A stretch of DNA of 56,225 bases from Clostridia bacterium (GTDB taxonomy: Bacteria; Bacillota; Clostridia; Christensenellales; Aristaeellaceae): the NCBI GenBank assembly GCA_017470095.1, contig JAFUFC010000055.1, positions 1 to 56,225 on the forward strand, read 5' to 3'. Position 1 is the first letter of the stretch. Every line of letters begins with the position of its first letter. Under the pieces are notes generated by a model. That model was not told the DNA's origin, did not search any database, and saw nothing but the letters and a program-made list of their open reading frames with translations. This document shows positions 37,851-45,921 of the stretch, in pieces. The position numbers were made by a program, and so were the translations under genes.

Positions 37851-39314
37851 ATGACGAAAAGAAGAATGTTTCTGCGGATGATTACCGCATCCCTGCTCCG
37901 GCGGCGTTCCCGCATGCTGATCGCGTTGTTGTCCATCGGCATCGGGGCCACCATCCTGTCCGGCCTGGTAACGATTTATTATGATGTGCCCCGGCAGATG
38001 GGCGCGCAGTTCCGCTCCTACGGGGCCAATATGATTCTGCTGCCGGAGGGGCAGAAGGAAATGTCCCCTGATTCTTTGCATGAAACCCTGAAATTAATTC
38101 CGGAGGATCAGCTGGTGGGCGCCACGCCCTACCGCTACGTGCGGCTGGATATGACGCTGCGCCAGCAGTCCTTCACCTCCGCCGGTACGGATTTTTCTCA
38201 GGTGCAAAAGACCAGCCCTTATTTCAGCGTAGAGGGGCGGTATCCGGAAAACGACCGGGAAGTGCTGGTGGGCAAAGAAATTGCTGATACCATCGGCGTG
38301 AAGGTGAATAGCCCCATGCAATTGACCTATAAGCCCACCGTGACCGTCAGCGACCACGCGGAGGACGACTGGGTGGCGGGGGCCACCCTGGCCGGCAGCG
38401 CCGAGGGCTGGAATAACAGCCTGGTCACCGTGACGGCGGTGCTGGACGGCGATAAGAAAATTGCCTCCATCGAGATTGACGCTTCCACTCAGACGGAAGA
38501 ATACGGCGGCCGCGCCATGACCGACCTAAACTTCCAGAAGCAGTTTATTGGCAAATCCCTGCCCTTGACGCTGGGAGAGGACGTTGACGCATTGACCGGC
38601 GCCACAGTTACTTCCACCGCCATCGTGGACGCCCTCAACACCTCCCGGAACGCTTCCCAGGCCACTGTGGCCGCGGAACGGACTGGCTATTTCACCGTTA
38701 CCGGCATTCTGGAAACCGGCGGCGAGGAAGAATCTTACGTGTTCATTTCACTTTCGGATATGGCGTATTTGACCGGGGAGAACAAGCTGGACGTGGCGGA
38801 GCTGAGCATTTCTGCCAACGCCGATCAGTTGGACGCCTACGTAAACGCCATCACGGAAGCGGATGCCGGCGTTATTCCCCGGCTGGTCAAGCGGGTTACC
38901 CGGTCTGAAACCGCGGTATTATCAAAATTGCAGGCGCTGGTGTTCCTGGTCACGGCGGTGGTGCTGCTGTTAACCATGATCTGCGTGTCCACCACCATGA
39001 TGGCTGTTGTCTCCGAGCGCCGGCGGGAAATCGGTCTGCGCAAAGCCCTGGGCGCGTCGGATAATTCCATCCGGGCGGAGTTCCTGGGCGAGGGCATGTT
39101 CCTGGGCGGGCTGGGCGGCATCATGGGTTCAATTTTGGGCTTTGTGTTTGCCCAGGTGGTCAGCGTCAATGTGTTTGGCTCGTCCATTATGTTCCAGCCC
39201 CTGCTGCTGCCCATCACGGTGATCGTGTCGATGGTAATCGCTGCGCTGTCCTGCCTGCTGCCCATCAAACGGGCCGTGGCCATTGATCCGGCCCTGGTGC
39301 TTAAGGGCGAATAA
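37851..39314 (+). CDS. FtsX/MacB-type ABC permease with inserted FMN-binding domain
   Basis: A 487-residue protein. N-terminal helix, extracytoplasmic region about 35-360, then three C-terminal helices with ERRREIGLRKALGASD. Inside the extracytoplasmic part, residues about 175-262 read as an FMN-binding domain: SLVTVTAVLDGDKKIASIEI, then TEEYGGRAM and D246-A-L-T-G-A-T252-VTS, followed by AIVDALN. D-x-x-T-G-A-T is the ApbE flavinylation consensus, so T252 is a predicted FMN attachment site. The domain splits the usual MacB periplasmic fold. The start ATG at 37851 follows AAGGAAAGG; a TTG at 37821 is possible. This is the most unusual gene of the operon. Confidence 0.92.
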   Translation: MTKRRMFLRMITASLLRRRSRMLIALLSIGIGATILSGLVTIYYDVPRQMGAQFRSYGANMILLPEGQKEMSPDSLHETLKLIPEDQLVGATPYRYVRLDMTLRQQSFTSAGTDFSQVQKTSPYFSVEGRYPENDREVLVGKEIADTIGVKVNSPMQLTYKPTVTVSDHAEDDWVAGATLAGSAEGWNNSLVTVTAVLDGDKKIASIEIDASTQTEEYGGRAMTDLNFQKQFIGKSLPLTLGEDVDALTGATVTSTAIVDALNTSRNASQATVAAERTGYFTVTGILETGGEEESYVFISLSDMAYLTGENKLDVAELSISANADQLDAYVNAITEADAGVIPRLVKRVTRSETAVLSKLQALVFLVTAVVLLLTMICVSTTMMAVVSERRREIGLRKALGASDNSIRAEFLGEGMFLGGLGGIMGSILGFVFAQVVSVNVFGSSIMFQPLLLPITVIVSMVIAALSCLLPIKRAVAIDPALVLKGE

Positions 39315-39332
39315 TCAGAGGAGGAAAACAAG

Positions 39333-40007
39333 ATGAGCCTTCTGGAATTGAAAAACGTATCGAAAATATATGGAGAATTGAAAGCACTGGATCACGTGAA
39401 CATTCATGTGGATCAGGGCGAATGGGTGGCCATCATGGGGCCCTCCGGCTCGGGCAAGAGCACGATGATGAACATTATCGGCTGCATGGATAAGCCCAGC
39501 GTGGGCGAAGTGCTGCTGGACGGCGTGGATATCTCCAAGGAAAGCAGCAAAAAGCTGACCGATATCCGCCGGGATAAAATTGGCCTGATCTTCCAGCAGT
39601 TCCATATGGTCAATTACCTGACCGCCGTGGAAAATGTGATGGTCAGCCAGTATTACCATTCCATGCCCGATGAGGAAGAGGCGCTGGAAGCTCTGGGCCG
39701 GGTGGGACTGCGGGACCGCGCCCGTCATTTGCCTAGCCAGCTTTCCGGCGGCGAGCAGCAGCGCGTGTGCGTGGCCCGGGCATTAATTAATCATCCCGAG
39801 CTGATCCTGGCCGACGAGCCTACCGGCAACCTGGACGAGGCTAACGAAAATATTGTGCTGGATCTGTTCCGGCAATTACACAACGAGGGCACCACCCTGA
39901 TCGTGGTTACCCACGACCCCGAGGTGGCCGAGGCGGCCCAGCGCACCATCGTGCTGGAACATGGCCGGGTGGCCCGAGAAGTGATTAACGAGAATTTCGG
40001 TAAATGA
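39333..40007 (+). CDS. ABC transporter ATPase, LolD/MacB type
   Basis: A 224-residue ATPase with Walker A GPSGSGKST, Q-loop QQFHMVN, signature LSGGEQQRV, Walker B LILADEPTGNLD and switch His in VVTHDPEVA. The LolD/FtsE-like length and motif style match the FtsX-type permeases just upstream, with which it overlaps functionally as the first energising module. RBS GAGGAGG. Confidence 0.93.
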   Translation: MSLLELKNVSKIYGELKALDHVNIHVDQGEWVAIMGPSGSGKSTMMNIIGCMDKPSVGEVLLDGVDISKESSKKLTDIRRDKIGLIFQQFHMVNYLTAVENVMVSQYYHSMPDEEEALEALGRVGLRDRARHLPSQLSGGEQQRVCVARALINHPELILADEPTGNLDEANENIVLDLFRQLHNEGTTLIVVTHDPEVAEAAQRTIVLEHGRVAREVINENFGK

Positions 40008-40031
40008 TACGAGGTTTAAAAGGTAAAAAAT

Positions 40032-40430
40032 ATGAAGCAATTCTCTTTCTCTGCTTGTGTTATTTTGCTGCTGGCCCTGGTAATCGCAATCGGTAGCGTC
40101 AGCTTCCTGGGCCCCTGCGTTCATGAGGATGGCAGTTTTGGCGCGTGCCACTGGGCCGGCCAGGGGATGCTGGGCATTGGCATCCTGCTGGCGGCGCAGA
40201 GCTTGCTGGCCCTGGTATCCAAGCAGCCCCGCACGAAAATGGGCGTATATCTGGCGCTGGTTTCCACGGCCTTGCTGGGGATATTCGTTCCCGGCACCCT
40301 GATTTCCCTGTGCCGTATGGCCACCATGCGCTGCCGGGCCATCATGCAACCGGCCATGACCATCCTGTGCGTGGTGACGGCGGCCGTATCCATTGCAGAA
40401 TATTTTACTGAACGGAAAAAAGCCAAGTGA
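40032..40430 (+). CDS. DUF4418 small membrane protein
   Basis: A 132-residue protein with four transmembrane helices. Conserved Cys/His pairs face the outside: FLGPCVHEDGSFGACHWAGQ between helices 1 and 2, and LCRMATMRCRAIMQP between helices 3 and 4, both typical of DUF4418. Such genes occur next to FtsX-type transporters. A role in metal or electron transfer is plausible but not shown. It joins the first and second ABC modules of the operon. Confidence 0.85.
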   Translation: MKQFSFSACVILLLALVIAIGSVSFLGPCVHEDGSFGACHWAGQGMLGIGILLAAQSLLALVSKQPRTKMGVYLALVSTALLGIFVPGTLISLCRMATMRCRAIMQPAMTILCVVTAAVSIAEYFTERKKAK

Positions 40431-40434
40431 GGAA

Positions 40435-41640
40435 ATGATGAAACGAATCTCTCTTCCCTGGAAAAACTTGATCCGAAAGCCGGGGCGCACCTGCGCCCTG
40501 GTTTTGTTGACGGCGTTTCTGGCGCTGTCGGTGTTTGGCGGGTCGCTGGTGGTGCTGTCCCTGCGCAGCGGGCTGAACAGCCTGGAGGCCCGGCTGGGGG
40601 CGGATATCATCGTGGTGCCTGCGTCCGCTACTTCCAAAATCAACGTGCAGGAATTGCTGCTGCAAGGCACCACCGGTACCTTTTATATGAATGCCGCCAA
40701 TCTGAAACGGGCGGCGGAGGTGAACGGCGTTGAAAAGCTGGCTGCCCAGACGTTTCTGGCGTCCTTGAAGGCAGAATGCTGCTCCAGCAAGGTGCAGGTC
40801 ATCGGCTTTGATCCGAAAACGGATTTCATTGTGCAGCCCTGGATCGCCCAAAGCCTGGCTCATGAGCTGGGTGAAGGCGAAGTGGTGGTGGGCAGCAAGG
40901 TGGAGGCCGAGGTGGGGGAAACCATTCGGCTCTACAATGCGCGCTGCAAGGTGGCGGCTCGGCTGTCGCCCACCGGCACCGGTCTGGATACGGCGGTGTA
41001 TTGCAGCCATGTTACCATGAAAATGCTGCTCAAGGCGGCGGAGGATAAGGGCATCAGCCACAAGGTCACCAGCGATTCGGACGATCTGATTTCCGCCATT
41101 TATGTGAAGGTGAAGGACGGCTATGACATCGATGAGGTGACGGGCAACCTGAACCTGCATGTGCGCAAGGTATCCGCTGTGCGCACGAAGAGCATGATTA
41201 CCGATGTGTCCGACAGCTTGGCCGCCGTGTCCGGCACGGTCACGCTGCTGATCATTGCGGTGTGGGTGCTGGCATTCATCATCCTGCTGATTGCCTTTGC
41301 CATGATCAGCAACGAGCGGAAGCGGGAGTTTGCCGTGCTGCGTTTGGTGGGTACGTCCCGACGCATGCTCAGCCGAATGGTGCTGGCCGAATCAGCCCTG
41401 TCCAGCTTCCTGGGCGCTCTGGCGGGCATTGGCGTTGCGGCGGCGGTGGTGCTTCCATTTGCCACCCTGATCGAAACCAGCCTGAATCTTCCGTACCTAA
41501 CGCCCGGCACCGGCACGGTGCTGCTATTGGCGCTGGGCACGCTGATCGCCACCGTGTTCATCGGCTCCCTGGCCAGCGCTTTTGCGGCGTTTCGCCTCAG
41601 CCGAATCGACCCGGGCGCCATCTTGCGGGAGGGTAATTGA
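40435..41640 (+). CDS. FtsX-like ABC permease, second module
   Basis: A 401-residue protein: N-terminal helix (TCALVLLTAFLALSVFGGSLV), an extracytoplasmic domain of about 200 residues with SKINVQELLLQGTTGTFYM, and three C-terminal helices with the FtsX-type ERKREFAVLRLVGTSRRML. Cysteines occur in LKAECCSSK and YNARCK. It overlaps no gene but starts 4 bp after the DUF4418 stop. Two Met codons stand at the start (40435 and 40438). It pairs with the ATPase that follows. Confidence 0.9.
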   Translation: MMKRISLPWKNLIRKPGRTCALVLLTAFLALSVFGGSLVVLSLRSGLNSLEARLGADIIVVPASATSKINVQELLLQGTTGTFYMNAANLKRAAEVNGVEKLAAQTFLASLKAECCSSKVQVIGFDPKTDFIVQPWIAQSLAHELGEGEVVVGSKVEAEVGETIRLYNARCKVAARLSPTGTGLDTAVYCSHVTMKMLLKAAEDKGISHKVTSDSDDLISAIYVKVKDGYDIDEVTGNLNLHVRKVSAVRTKSMITDVSDSLAAVSGTVTLLIIAVWVLAFIILLIAFAMISNERKREFAVLRLVGTSRRMLSRMVLAESALSSFLGALAGIGVAAAVVLPFATLIETSLNLPYLTPGTGTVLLLALGTLIATVFIGSLASAFAAFRLSRIDPGAILREGN

Positions 41641-41641
41641 C

Positions 41642-42316
41642 ATGATCCTAAAGGCAGAATCCATTGCAAAGCGCTATTTCCGCAAAACGGGGGAAGCCAA
41701 TTATTTTTACGCCGTCAAGCCTGTGGATCTGACACTGGAGAGCGGCACGGTTACTGTACTGATGGGGCGCAGCGGGTCGGGAAAAACCACATTGCTGAAC
41801 ATGCTCTCCGGGCTGCTTTGGCCCAGCGAGGGGCAACTGTGGCTGGGAGAAACGAATGTATACAGCTTGGATGATTGGCGTTTGTCCCGGCTGCGCAATG
41901 AGCAGATTGGCGTGGTGCCACAGGGACGCAGCGCCATCGATACCCTGACGGTGATGGAAAATGTGCTTCTGCCCGGGGCACTGTATGGCAAAGCGGACAA
42001 AACCGGCATGGCCCGGAAGTGGCTGGAGGAAATGGGTATTGGGCATTTGGCGGACGCCCGGCCTGGCGAACTGTCCGGCGGTGAACTGCGCCGTATGGCC
42101 ATTGCCCGCGCTATGACGATGAATCCCCAAGTGATTCTGGCCGATGAGCCCACCGGCGATCTGGACGATGAAAATACCGCCCTGGTGCTGAACGCCTTCC
42201 GCACCGCCGCCAGCCAGGGAAAGATTGTTTTCCTGGTCACCCACGAAACCGACGCCTTGCGGTATACCGATCGGGCGTTTCAAATGGACGCCGGGGAGAT
42301 ACAGCTGGTCAAATGA
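41642..42316 (+). CDS. ABC transporter ATPase, second module
   Basis: A 224-residue ATPase with Walker A GRSGSGKTT, Q-loop VVPQGRSAI, signature LSGGELRRM, Walker B VILADEPTGDLD and switch LVTHETDA. It starts one base after the stop of its permease. Last gene of the operon; a strong terminator begins at its stop codon. Confidence 0.93.
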   Translation: MILKAESIAKRYFRKTGEANYFYAVKPVDLTLESGTVTVLMGRSGSGKTTLLNMLSGLLWPSEGQLWLGETNVYSLDDWRLSRLRNEQIGVVPQGRSAIDTLTVMENVLLPGALYGKADKTGMARKWLEEMGIGHLADARPGELSGGELRRMAIARAMTMNPQVILADEPTGDLDDENTALVLNAFRTAASQGKIVFLVTHETDALRYTDRAFQMDAGEIQLVK

Positions 42317-42347
42317 AAAAAGCCGCTTGAGAAAGAGCGGCTTTTTT
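42316..42347 (+). terminator. Terminator of the iron operon
   Basis: AAAAAAGCCGCT / AGCGGCTTTTTT with an 8-base loop, directly at the stop codon of the last ATPase. Confidence 0.9.
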
Positions 42348-42388
42348 CATGCGGAAACGCTCATATTTTGGGTTGTTCGGCGTATGGA

Positions 42389-42421
42389 TAAAAAGAAAAG
42401 CCGCGAAAATTTCACGGCTTA
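42389..42421 (-). terminator. Terminator of abrB-like gene
   Basis: Minus strand AGCCGTGAAA / TTTCGCGGCT followed by TTTCTTTTT. Confidence 0.85.
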
Positions 42422-42436
42422 GGGCCCGGGTGTGCA

Positions 42437-42682
42437 TTAAAATTCTTTTTTCAGTTCTTCCAGGCAGCGTTTACAGATCAGCTTATCCTTGTAGCGCTGC
42501 ACATCCCGGGCATCATTGCAAAAAATGCAGGCAGGATGGTATTTTTTCAAAATGATTTTGTCGTCCTCTACAAAAATTTCCAATGTATCCCGCAGGCCGA
42601 TATCCATGGTTCTGCGCAATTCAATGGGAATCACGATCCGCCCCAGATCATCCAGTTTACGAACTACACCTGTCGATTTCAT
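42437..42682 (-). CDS. AbrB/SpoVT family regulator with C-terminal zinc-finger-like motif
   Basis: An 81-residue protein. The swapped-hairpin AbrB DNA-binding domain occupies residues 1-50 (GVVRKLDDLGRIVIPIELRRTMDI ... LEIFVEDDKIILKKY). A second part has two CxxC pairs, CIFCND and CKRCLEEL, suggesting a small zinc knuckle. Transition-state and sporulation regulators in Clostridia often have this form. The start at 42682 has GAGGGGGAAG upstream. A consensus promoter and an inverted repeat lie in front, so autoregulation is likely. It is divergent from spmA. Confidence 0.92.
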   Translation of the reverse strand: MKSTGVVRKLDDLGRIVIPIELRRTMDIGLRDTLEIFVEDDKIILKKYHPACIFCNDARDVQRYKDKLICKRCLEELKKEF

Positions 42683-42697
42683 GTTTCTTCCCCCTCT

Positions 42698-42727
42698 TTT
42701 GACGCGATGAATATTTTCAGCGTCAAA
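42698..42727. promoter_or_regulatory. Inverted repeat downstream of the abrB promoter
   Basis: TTTGACGC and GCGTCAAA, 8-bp arms separated by 14 bp, between the minus-10 box and the start codon of abrB. A likely repressor site, perhaps for AbrB itself. Confidence 0.5.
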
Positions 42728-42731
42728 GTTC

Positions 42732-42760
42732 ATTTTACAAAATTCGCCTCTTTCTGTCAA
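42732..42760 (-). promoter_or_regulatory. Promoter of abrB-like gene
   Basis: Minus strand TTGACA (42755-42760), 17 bp, TAAAAT (42732-42737). Same hexamers as the tRNA promoter at 4161. Confidence 0.75.
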
Positions 42761-42847
42761 GGGAAAAAAGTCCATTTCTGTTGGTTATTTACAAAAAGAA
42801 TAAAAAAAGATCATCAATTTGGAATATTCTGGGAGGAAAAAAGCAAA

Positions 42848-43408
42848 GTGTTGCATGTCTTATTTGGTGGATTGCTGGGATTGGCGCTTTTGTGGGGCTT
42901 GGCTCGGGGAAGTGGAGAAGCGGTGGCGTCGGCCGCCTTGACGGCTGCGGGGGAAGGGGTGCAAAGCGCCATCGGCATGGCGGGGGGATTTGCGTTGTTT
43001 TGCGGGCTGATGGAAATTTTGAAGCGGGCTGGAGCCATCGATGGCCTGGCCCGGCGCATCCGGCCATTGTTGGTTCTTTTGTTGGGCCGGGACGTGCCGG
43101 AGGATGCCTGGCCTTACGTGACCATGAACCTGGCGGCCAACATGCTGGGCCTGGGCAACGCCGCCACGCCCATGGGCATCGAGGCGGCCCGGCGCATGGC
43201 CCATGGGGAAACGGCTACCAACGCCCTGTGCTTGTTCCTGGTGATCAATTCTTCTTCGGTGCAAGTGCTGCCCACTTCCGTGATTGCCCTGCGGGCCGCG
43301 GCGGGTTCGGGGCAGCCGGGGGCCATTGTGCTGCCAGCCCTGCTGGCTACCGGCCTATCGACGGCGGTGGGCATTCTGGCCTGCAAGATCGCGCAGAGGC
43401 GGCCATGA
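42848..43408 (+). CDS. spmA: Spore maturation protein A
   Basis: A 186-residue membrane protein with a gate/nucleoside recognition-type domain. Typical SpmA blocks are GFALFCGLMEILKRAGAIDGLARRIRPLL and YVTMNLAANMLGLGNAATPMGIEAARRM. SpmA with SpmB is needed for full dehydration and heat resistance of spores in Bacillus. The start is GTG at 42848, or TTG at 42851, behind GGGAGG at 42831. It overlaps spmB by 4 bp. Confidence 0.9.
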   Translation: MLHVLFGGLLGLALLWGLARGSGEAVASAALTAAGEGVQSAIGMAGGFALFCGLMEILKRAGAIDGLARRIRPLLVLLLGRDVPEDAWPYVTMNLAANMLGLGNAATPMGIEAARRMAHGETATNALCLFLVINSSSVQVLPTSVIALRAAAGSGQPGAIVLPALLATGLSTAVGILACKIAQRRP

Positions 43409-43899
43409 ACGCGCTGTTACCGCTATTCGTGCTGCTGTGCCTGGGGGTGGGGGCATTCCGCCGGGTGCCGTTGTATGACGTTTTTTTGGAAGGAGCCCGG
43501 ACGGGCATCGATACCGCCCGGCGCATTGTGCCAGCCCTGATCGCCATGCTGTGCGCCATTCGGACCTTCTCCGCCTGCGGGCTGATGGACGCTTTGTGTG
43601 CCCTGTGCGCTCCGGCGCTGAACGCGGTGGGCATTCCGCCCCAGGTGCTGCCGCTGATGTTGCTCAAGCCTTTGTCCGGTTCCGCGTCCCTGGCGGTGCT
43701 GAAAACCATTCTGGACACCTACGGCCCGGACAGCCGCATCGGTTTGGTGGCCAGTGTGATGATGGGCAGCAGCGAAACGGTGTTTTACACCTGCGGGGTG
43801 TACCTGGCGGCGGCAGGCGTGAAAAAGAGTCGCCACACCGTGCCCTGCGCCCTGTTGGCATGGCTGGCGGGCAGTGTGGCGGCTGGGTTTCTTATTTGA
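43405..43899 (+). CDS. spmB: Spore maturation protein B
   Basis: A 164-residue membrane protein, partner of SpmA, with the GARTGIDTARRIVPALIAMLCAIRTF and LKPLSGSASLAVL blocks and GSSETVFYTCGVYLAAAGVKKSRH near the end. The start overlaps the spmA stop (ATGA). The gene ends 10 bp before repeat A2. The pair supports a spore-forming host. Confidence 0.92.
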   Translation: MNALLPLFVLLCLGVGAFRRVPLYDVFLEGARTGIDTARRIVPALIAMLCAIRTFSACGLMDALCALCAPALNAVGIPPQVLPLMLLKPLSGSASLAVLKTILDTYGPDSRIGLVASVMMGSSETVFYTCGVYLAAAGVKKSRHTVPCALLAWLAGSVAAGFLI

Positions 43900-43909
43900 A
43901 TGGTCATTT

Positions 43910-44070
43910 ATACTATTTTCCGTCTAAAATGTTGAATCTTCGGTTGCCTTTTCGGCTCTGGCTTTGCTTCATTCCGGTCAACGTAGCGCAGCTATGCCTC
44001 CCTTCATTCAGCTGAACCAAAGCGAAAAATTCATCCCGAATCTTTCAATCGTTTAGACGCCAAATAGTAT
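43910..44070. repeat. Family A foldback repeat, full length (A2)
   Basis: A 161-bp element with terminal inverted repeats ATACTATTTTCCGTCTAAAA and TTTTAGACGCCAAATAGTAT-type ends (right end reads GTTTAGACGCCAAATAGTAT). Its right end overlaps the last codons and the stop codon of the minus-strand GH2 gene. Confidence 0.85.
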
Positions 44071-45703
44071 GAAGCTGGCCCAGCATTTCCTGGGCCAGGG
44101 CCTGCATGCGCCCTTCATCGGCCTTGATGAAGGCCCGGTCATAGGTGATCAGGCCGTTGGTTTCGTCTTCGATATCGGTGAGCTGGGTGTAAATGCAGCC
44201 GCACAGGCCTTTTTGGACGGCGGGCAGGATTTGGCTCCGGTACAACGCCTCAATACCACTCATCAGGCTTTCCCGATCGGTGAACTGCTTATAGCCATAG
44301 GACTTATCTTGGTTGAAGCTGTGGGCTGGGATTTTCCAGGCGTATCCGCCGAATTCGGACAGCACCACCGGAAGGGGAGATTTTTTTATTCGGAAGGGAT
44401 GAAAATACACGTGGGGGCTTTCCACATCCGTTTTCCCGCCCCGGAACCAGCCGGAGGCGCTGTCGATGATGCGGGTAGGATCGAGGGCCCTGAGCTTTTC
44501 GTACATCCCGGTGGAATCGAACTGGCCCCAGCCTTCGTTAAAAATCGTCCAGTATACGATGCAGGGGTGGCTGCGTAGCCGCTGCACCGTGGCTTCCATA
44601 TATTCCAGGAATTTTGCCCGCTGCGCGGCGTTGGGATGCTTTTTTTGATCCTTACGCCGTTGGAAACCGATGGTGGGCAGGGCGGTGTCCCGTAGGAAGG
44701 AATAAGGGCCGTTGTTCACCATGTCCTGGAATACGACGATGCCCAGCTGGTCGCAGGCGTAGTAGAAAGATTCGGCTTCCACCTTCACGTGCATCCGCAA
44801 CGTGTTGAAGCCCAGGGCCTTGGCGGCCTGGATATCCCGCGCATAAGCGCCATCGTCCGGCGGGGTGTAAATGCCCTCTGGCCAGTACCCCTGATCCAGC
44901 AGGCCGTGGAAAAAGTAGGGCTTACCATTCAGGCACAGCCGCGGGATGCCGTTTACAGGCCGGATGTCGATGGCGCGCAGGGCGAAATAAGAATGCACGG
45001 TGTCCTTGCCTACGGTCAAATCAAAATCATACAGGTGTGGGTTTTCTGGCGTCCAATACACGGGATTTTGGGGCGCAATGACGGCCTTGCCTTCGTCCAA
45101 ACGGAAGGAGGTGCCGTCGCTCAGGGTGACGGTACCGCTGCCGATGCCCGGTGTGGAGATTTCCACCCGGTCTCCCCGGGGCGTGATGCCGATTTCCTGG
45201 ATGTAGTATTCCGGCACACATTCGATCCACACCGTTTGCCAGATGCCGGAAACCGGTGTATACCACATGCCTCCCCGGCGCAGGCTTTGCTTGCCATAGG
45301 GAATTACCGGACTGCTTAAATGGTCTTGGACGGCGATGACGATTTCGTTTTCCGATCGGGCATACGCCGTGATGTCCAGGGTATCGTGGGCAAAATCCCA
45401 AAAACCGGCGTCCAGGCCGTTGATGTATACCCGGGCCTCCTGGTCAACGCCGCCGCAGTGCAAAAGAACCCGCCCGTGTTGATATCCTTCGGGCAAGGCG
45501 AAAGCGCGGCGGTACCACATCACCGTGTGTTCTTCGTGGGCCCGCCCGATGCCGGACAAGGGCGACTCCATGCAATAGGGCACGGTGATGGTTTCCGGGT
45601 ATGCTGCTGGCGCCGGGCCATCGGAAACGGCAAAATCCCAGGGGCCGTTCAAATTGATCCAGTTATCCCGGCGCATGTGGGGCCGGGGATAGGCGTTCAG
45701 CAT
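44045..45703 (-). CDS. GH2 family glycosidase (beta-glucuronidase/galactosidase type)
   Basis: A 552-residue enzyme without signal peptide: a sugar-binding domain with NLNGPWDFAVS and VDQEARVYINGLDAGFWDFAHDTLDITAY, an Ig-like domain, and a barrel with FHGLLDQGYWPEG, NTLRMHVKVE, the acid/base Glu in FNEGWGQFD, and the nucleophile Glu in LSEFGGYAWK. It is shorter than LacZ and lacks the small chain. The last eight or so residues (HTIWRLND) and the stop codon are encoded within the end of repeat A2, so the C-terminus was reshaped by the insertion. The substrate is uncertain. Confidence 0.88.
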   Translation of the reverse strand: MLNAYPRPHMRRDNWINLNGPWDFAVSDGPAPAAYPETITVPYCMESPLSGIGRAHEEHTVMWYRRAFALPEGYQHGRVLLHCGGVDQEARVYINGLDAGFWDFAHDTLDITAYARSENEIVIAVQDHLSSPVIPYGKQSLRRGGMWYTPVSGIWQTVWIECVPEYYIQEIGITPRGDRVEISTPGIGSGTVTLSDGTSFRLDEGKAVIAPQNPVYWTPENPHLYDFDLTVGKDTVHSYFALRAIDIRPVNGIPRLCLNGKPYFFHGLLDQGYWPEGIYTPPDDGAYARDIQAAKALGFNTLRMHVKVEAESFYYACDQLGIVVFQDMVNNGPYSFLRDTALPTIGFQRRKDQKKHPNAAQRAKFLEYMEATVQRLRSHPCIVYWTIFNEGWGQFDSTGMYEKLRALDPTRIIDSASGWFRGGKTDVESPHVYFHPFRIKKSPLPVVLSEFGGYAWKIPAHSFNQDKSYGYKQFTDRESLMSGIEALYRSQILPAVQKGLCGCIYTQLTDIEDETNGLITYDRAFIKADEGRMQALAQEMLGQLHTIWRLND

Positions 45704-45829
45704 AAATAAAAACTCCTTTGCTGTGAGCTGCCTCCATTATAATCCATCTTTTTTCCGCTGAAAAGCGGCATTTTTGCTGTCATTTCGTTGTTTACCGGTC
45801 TGGACGTTTTTTAAAAAAACATTGATTCT

Positions 45830-45862
45830 TTTAAGCAAACTTTAAGGGAAGAACATTACAAT
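45830..45862 (+). promoter_or_regulatory. Promoter with TTTAAG-N5-TTTAAG direct repeat
   Basis: TTTAAG at 45830-45835 and 45841-45846 (11-bp period), then 10 bp, then TACAAT at 45857-45862. The spacing is the same, base for base, as in the promoter at 4229-4261. Confidence 0.6.
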
Positions 45863-45921
45863 AAGCCCGTAAGCAAGAGAGCTTACCACCGAAACAAAAA
45901 GTTCCTGAGGAGGTTATCACA

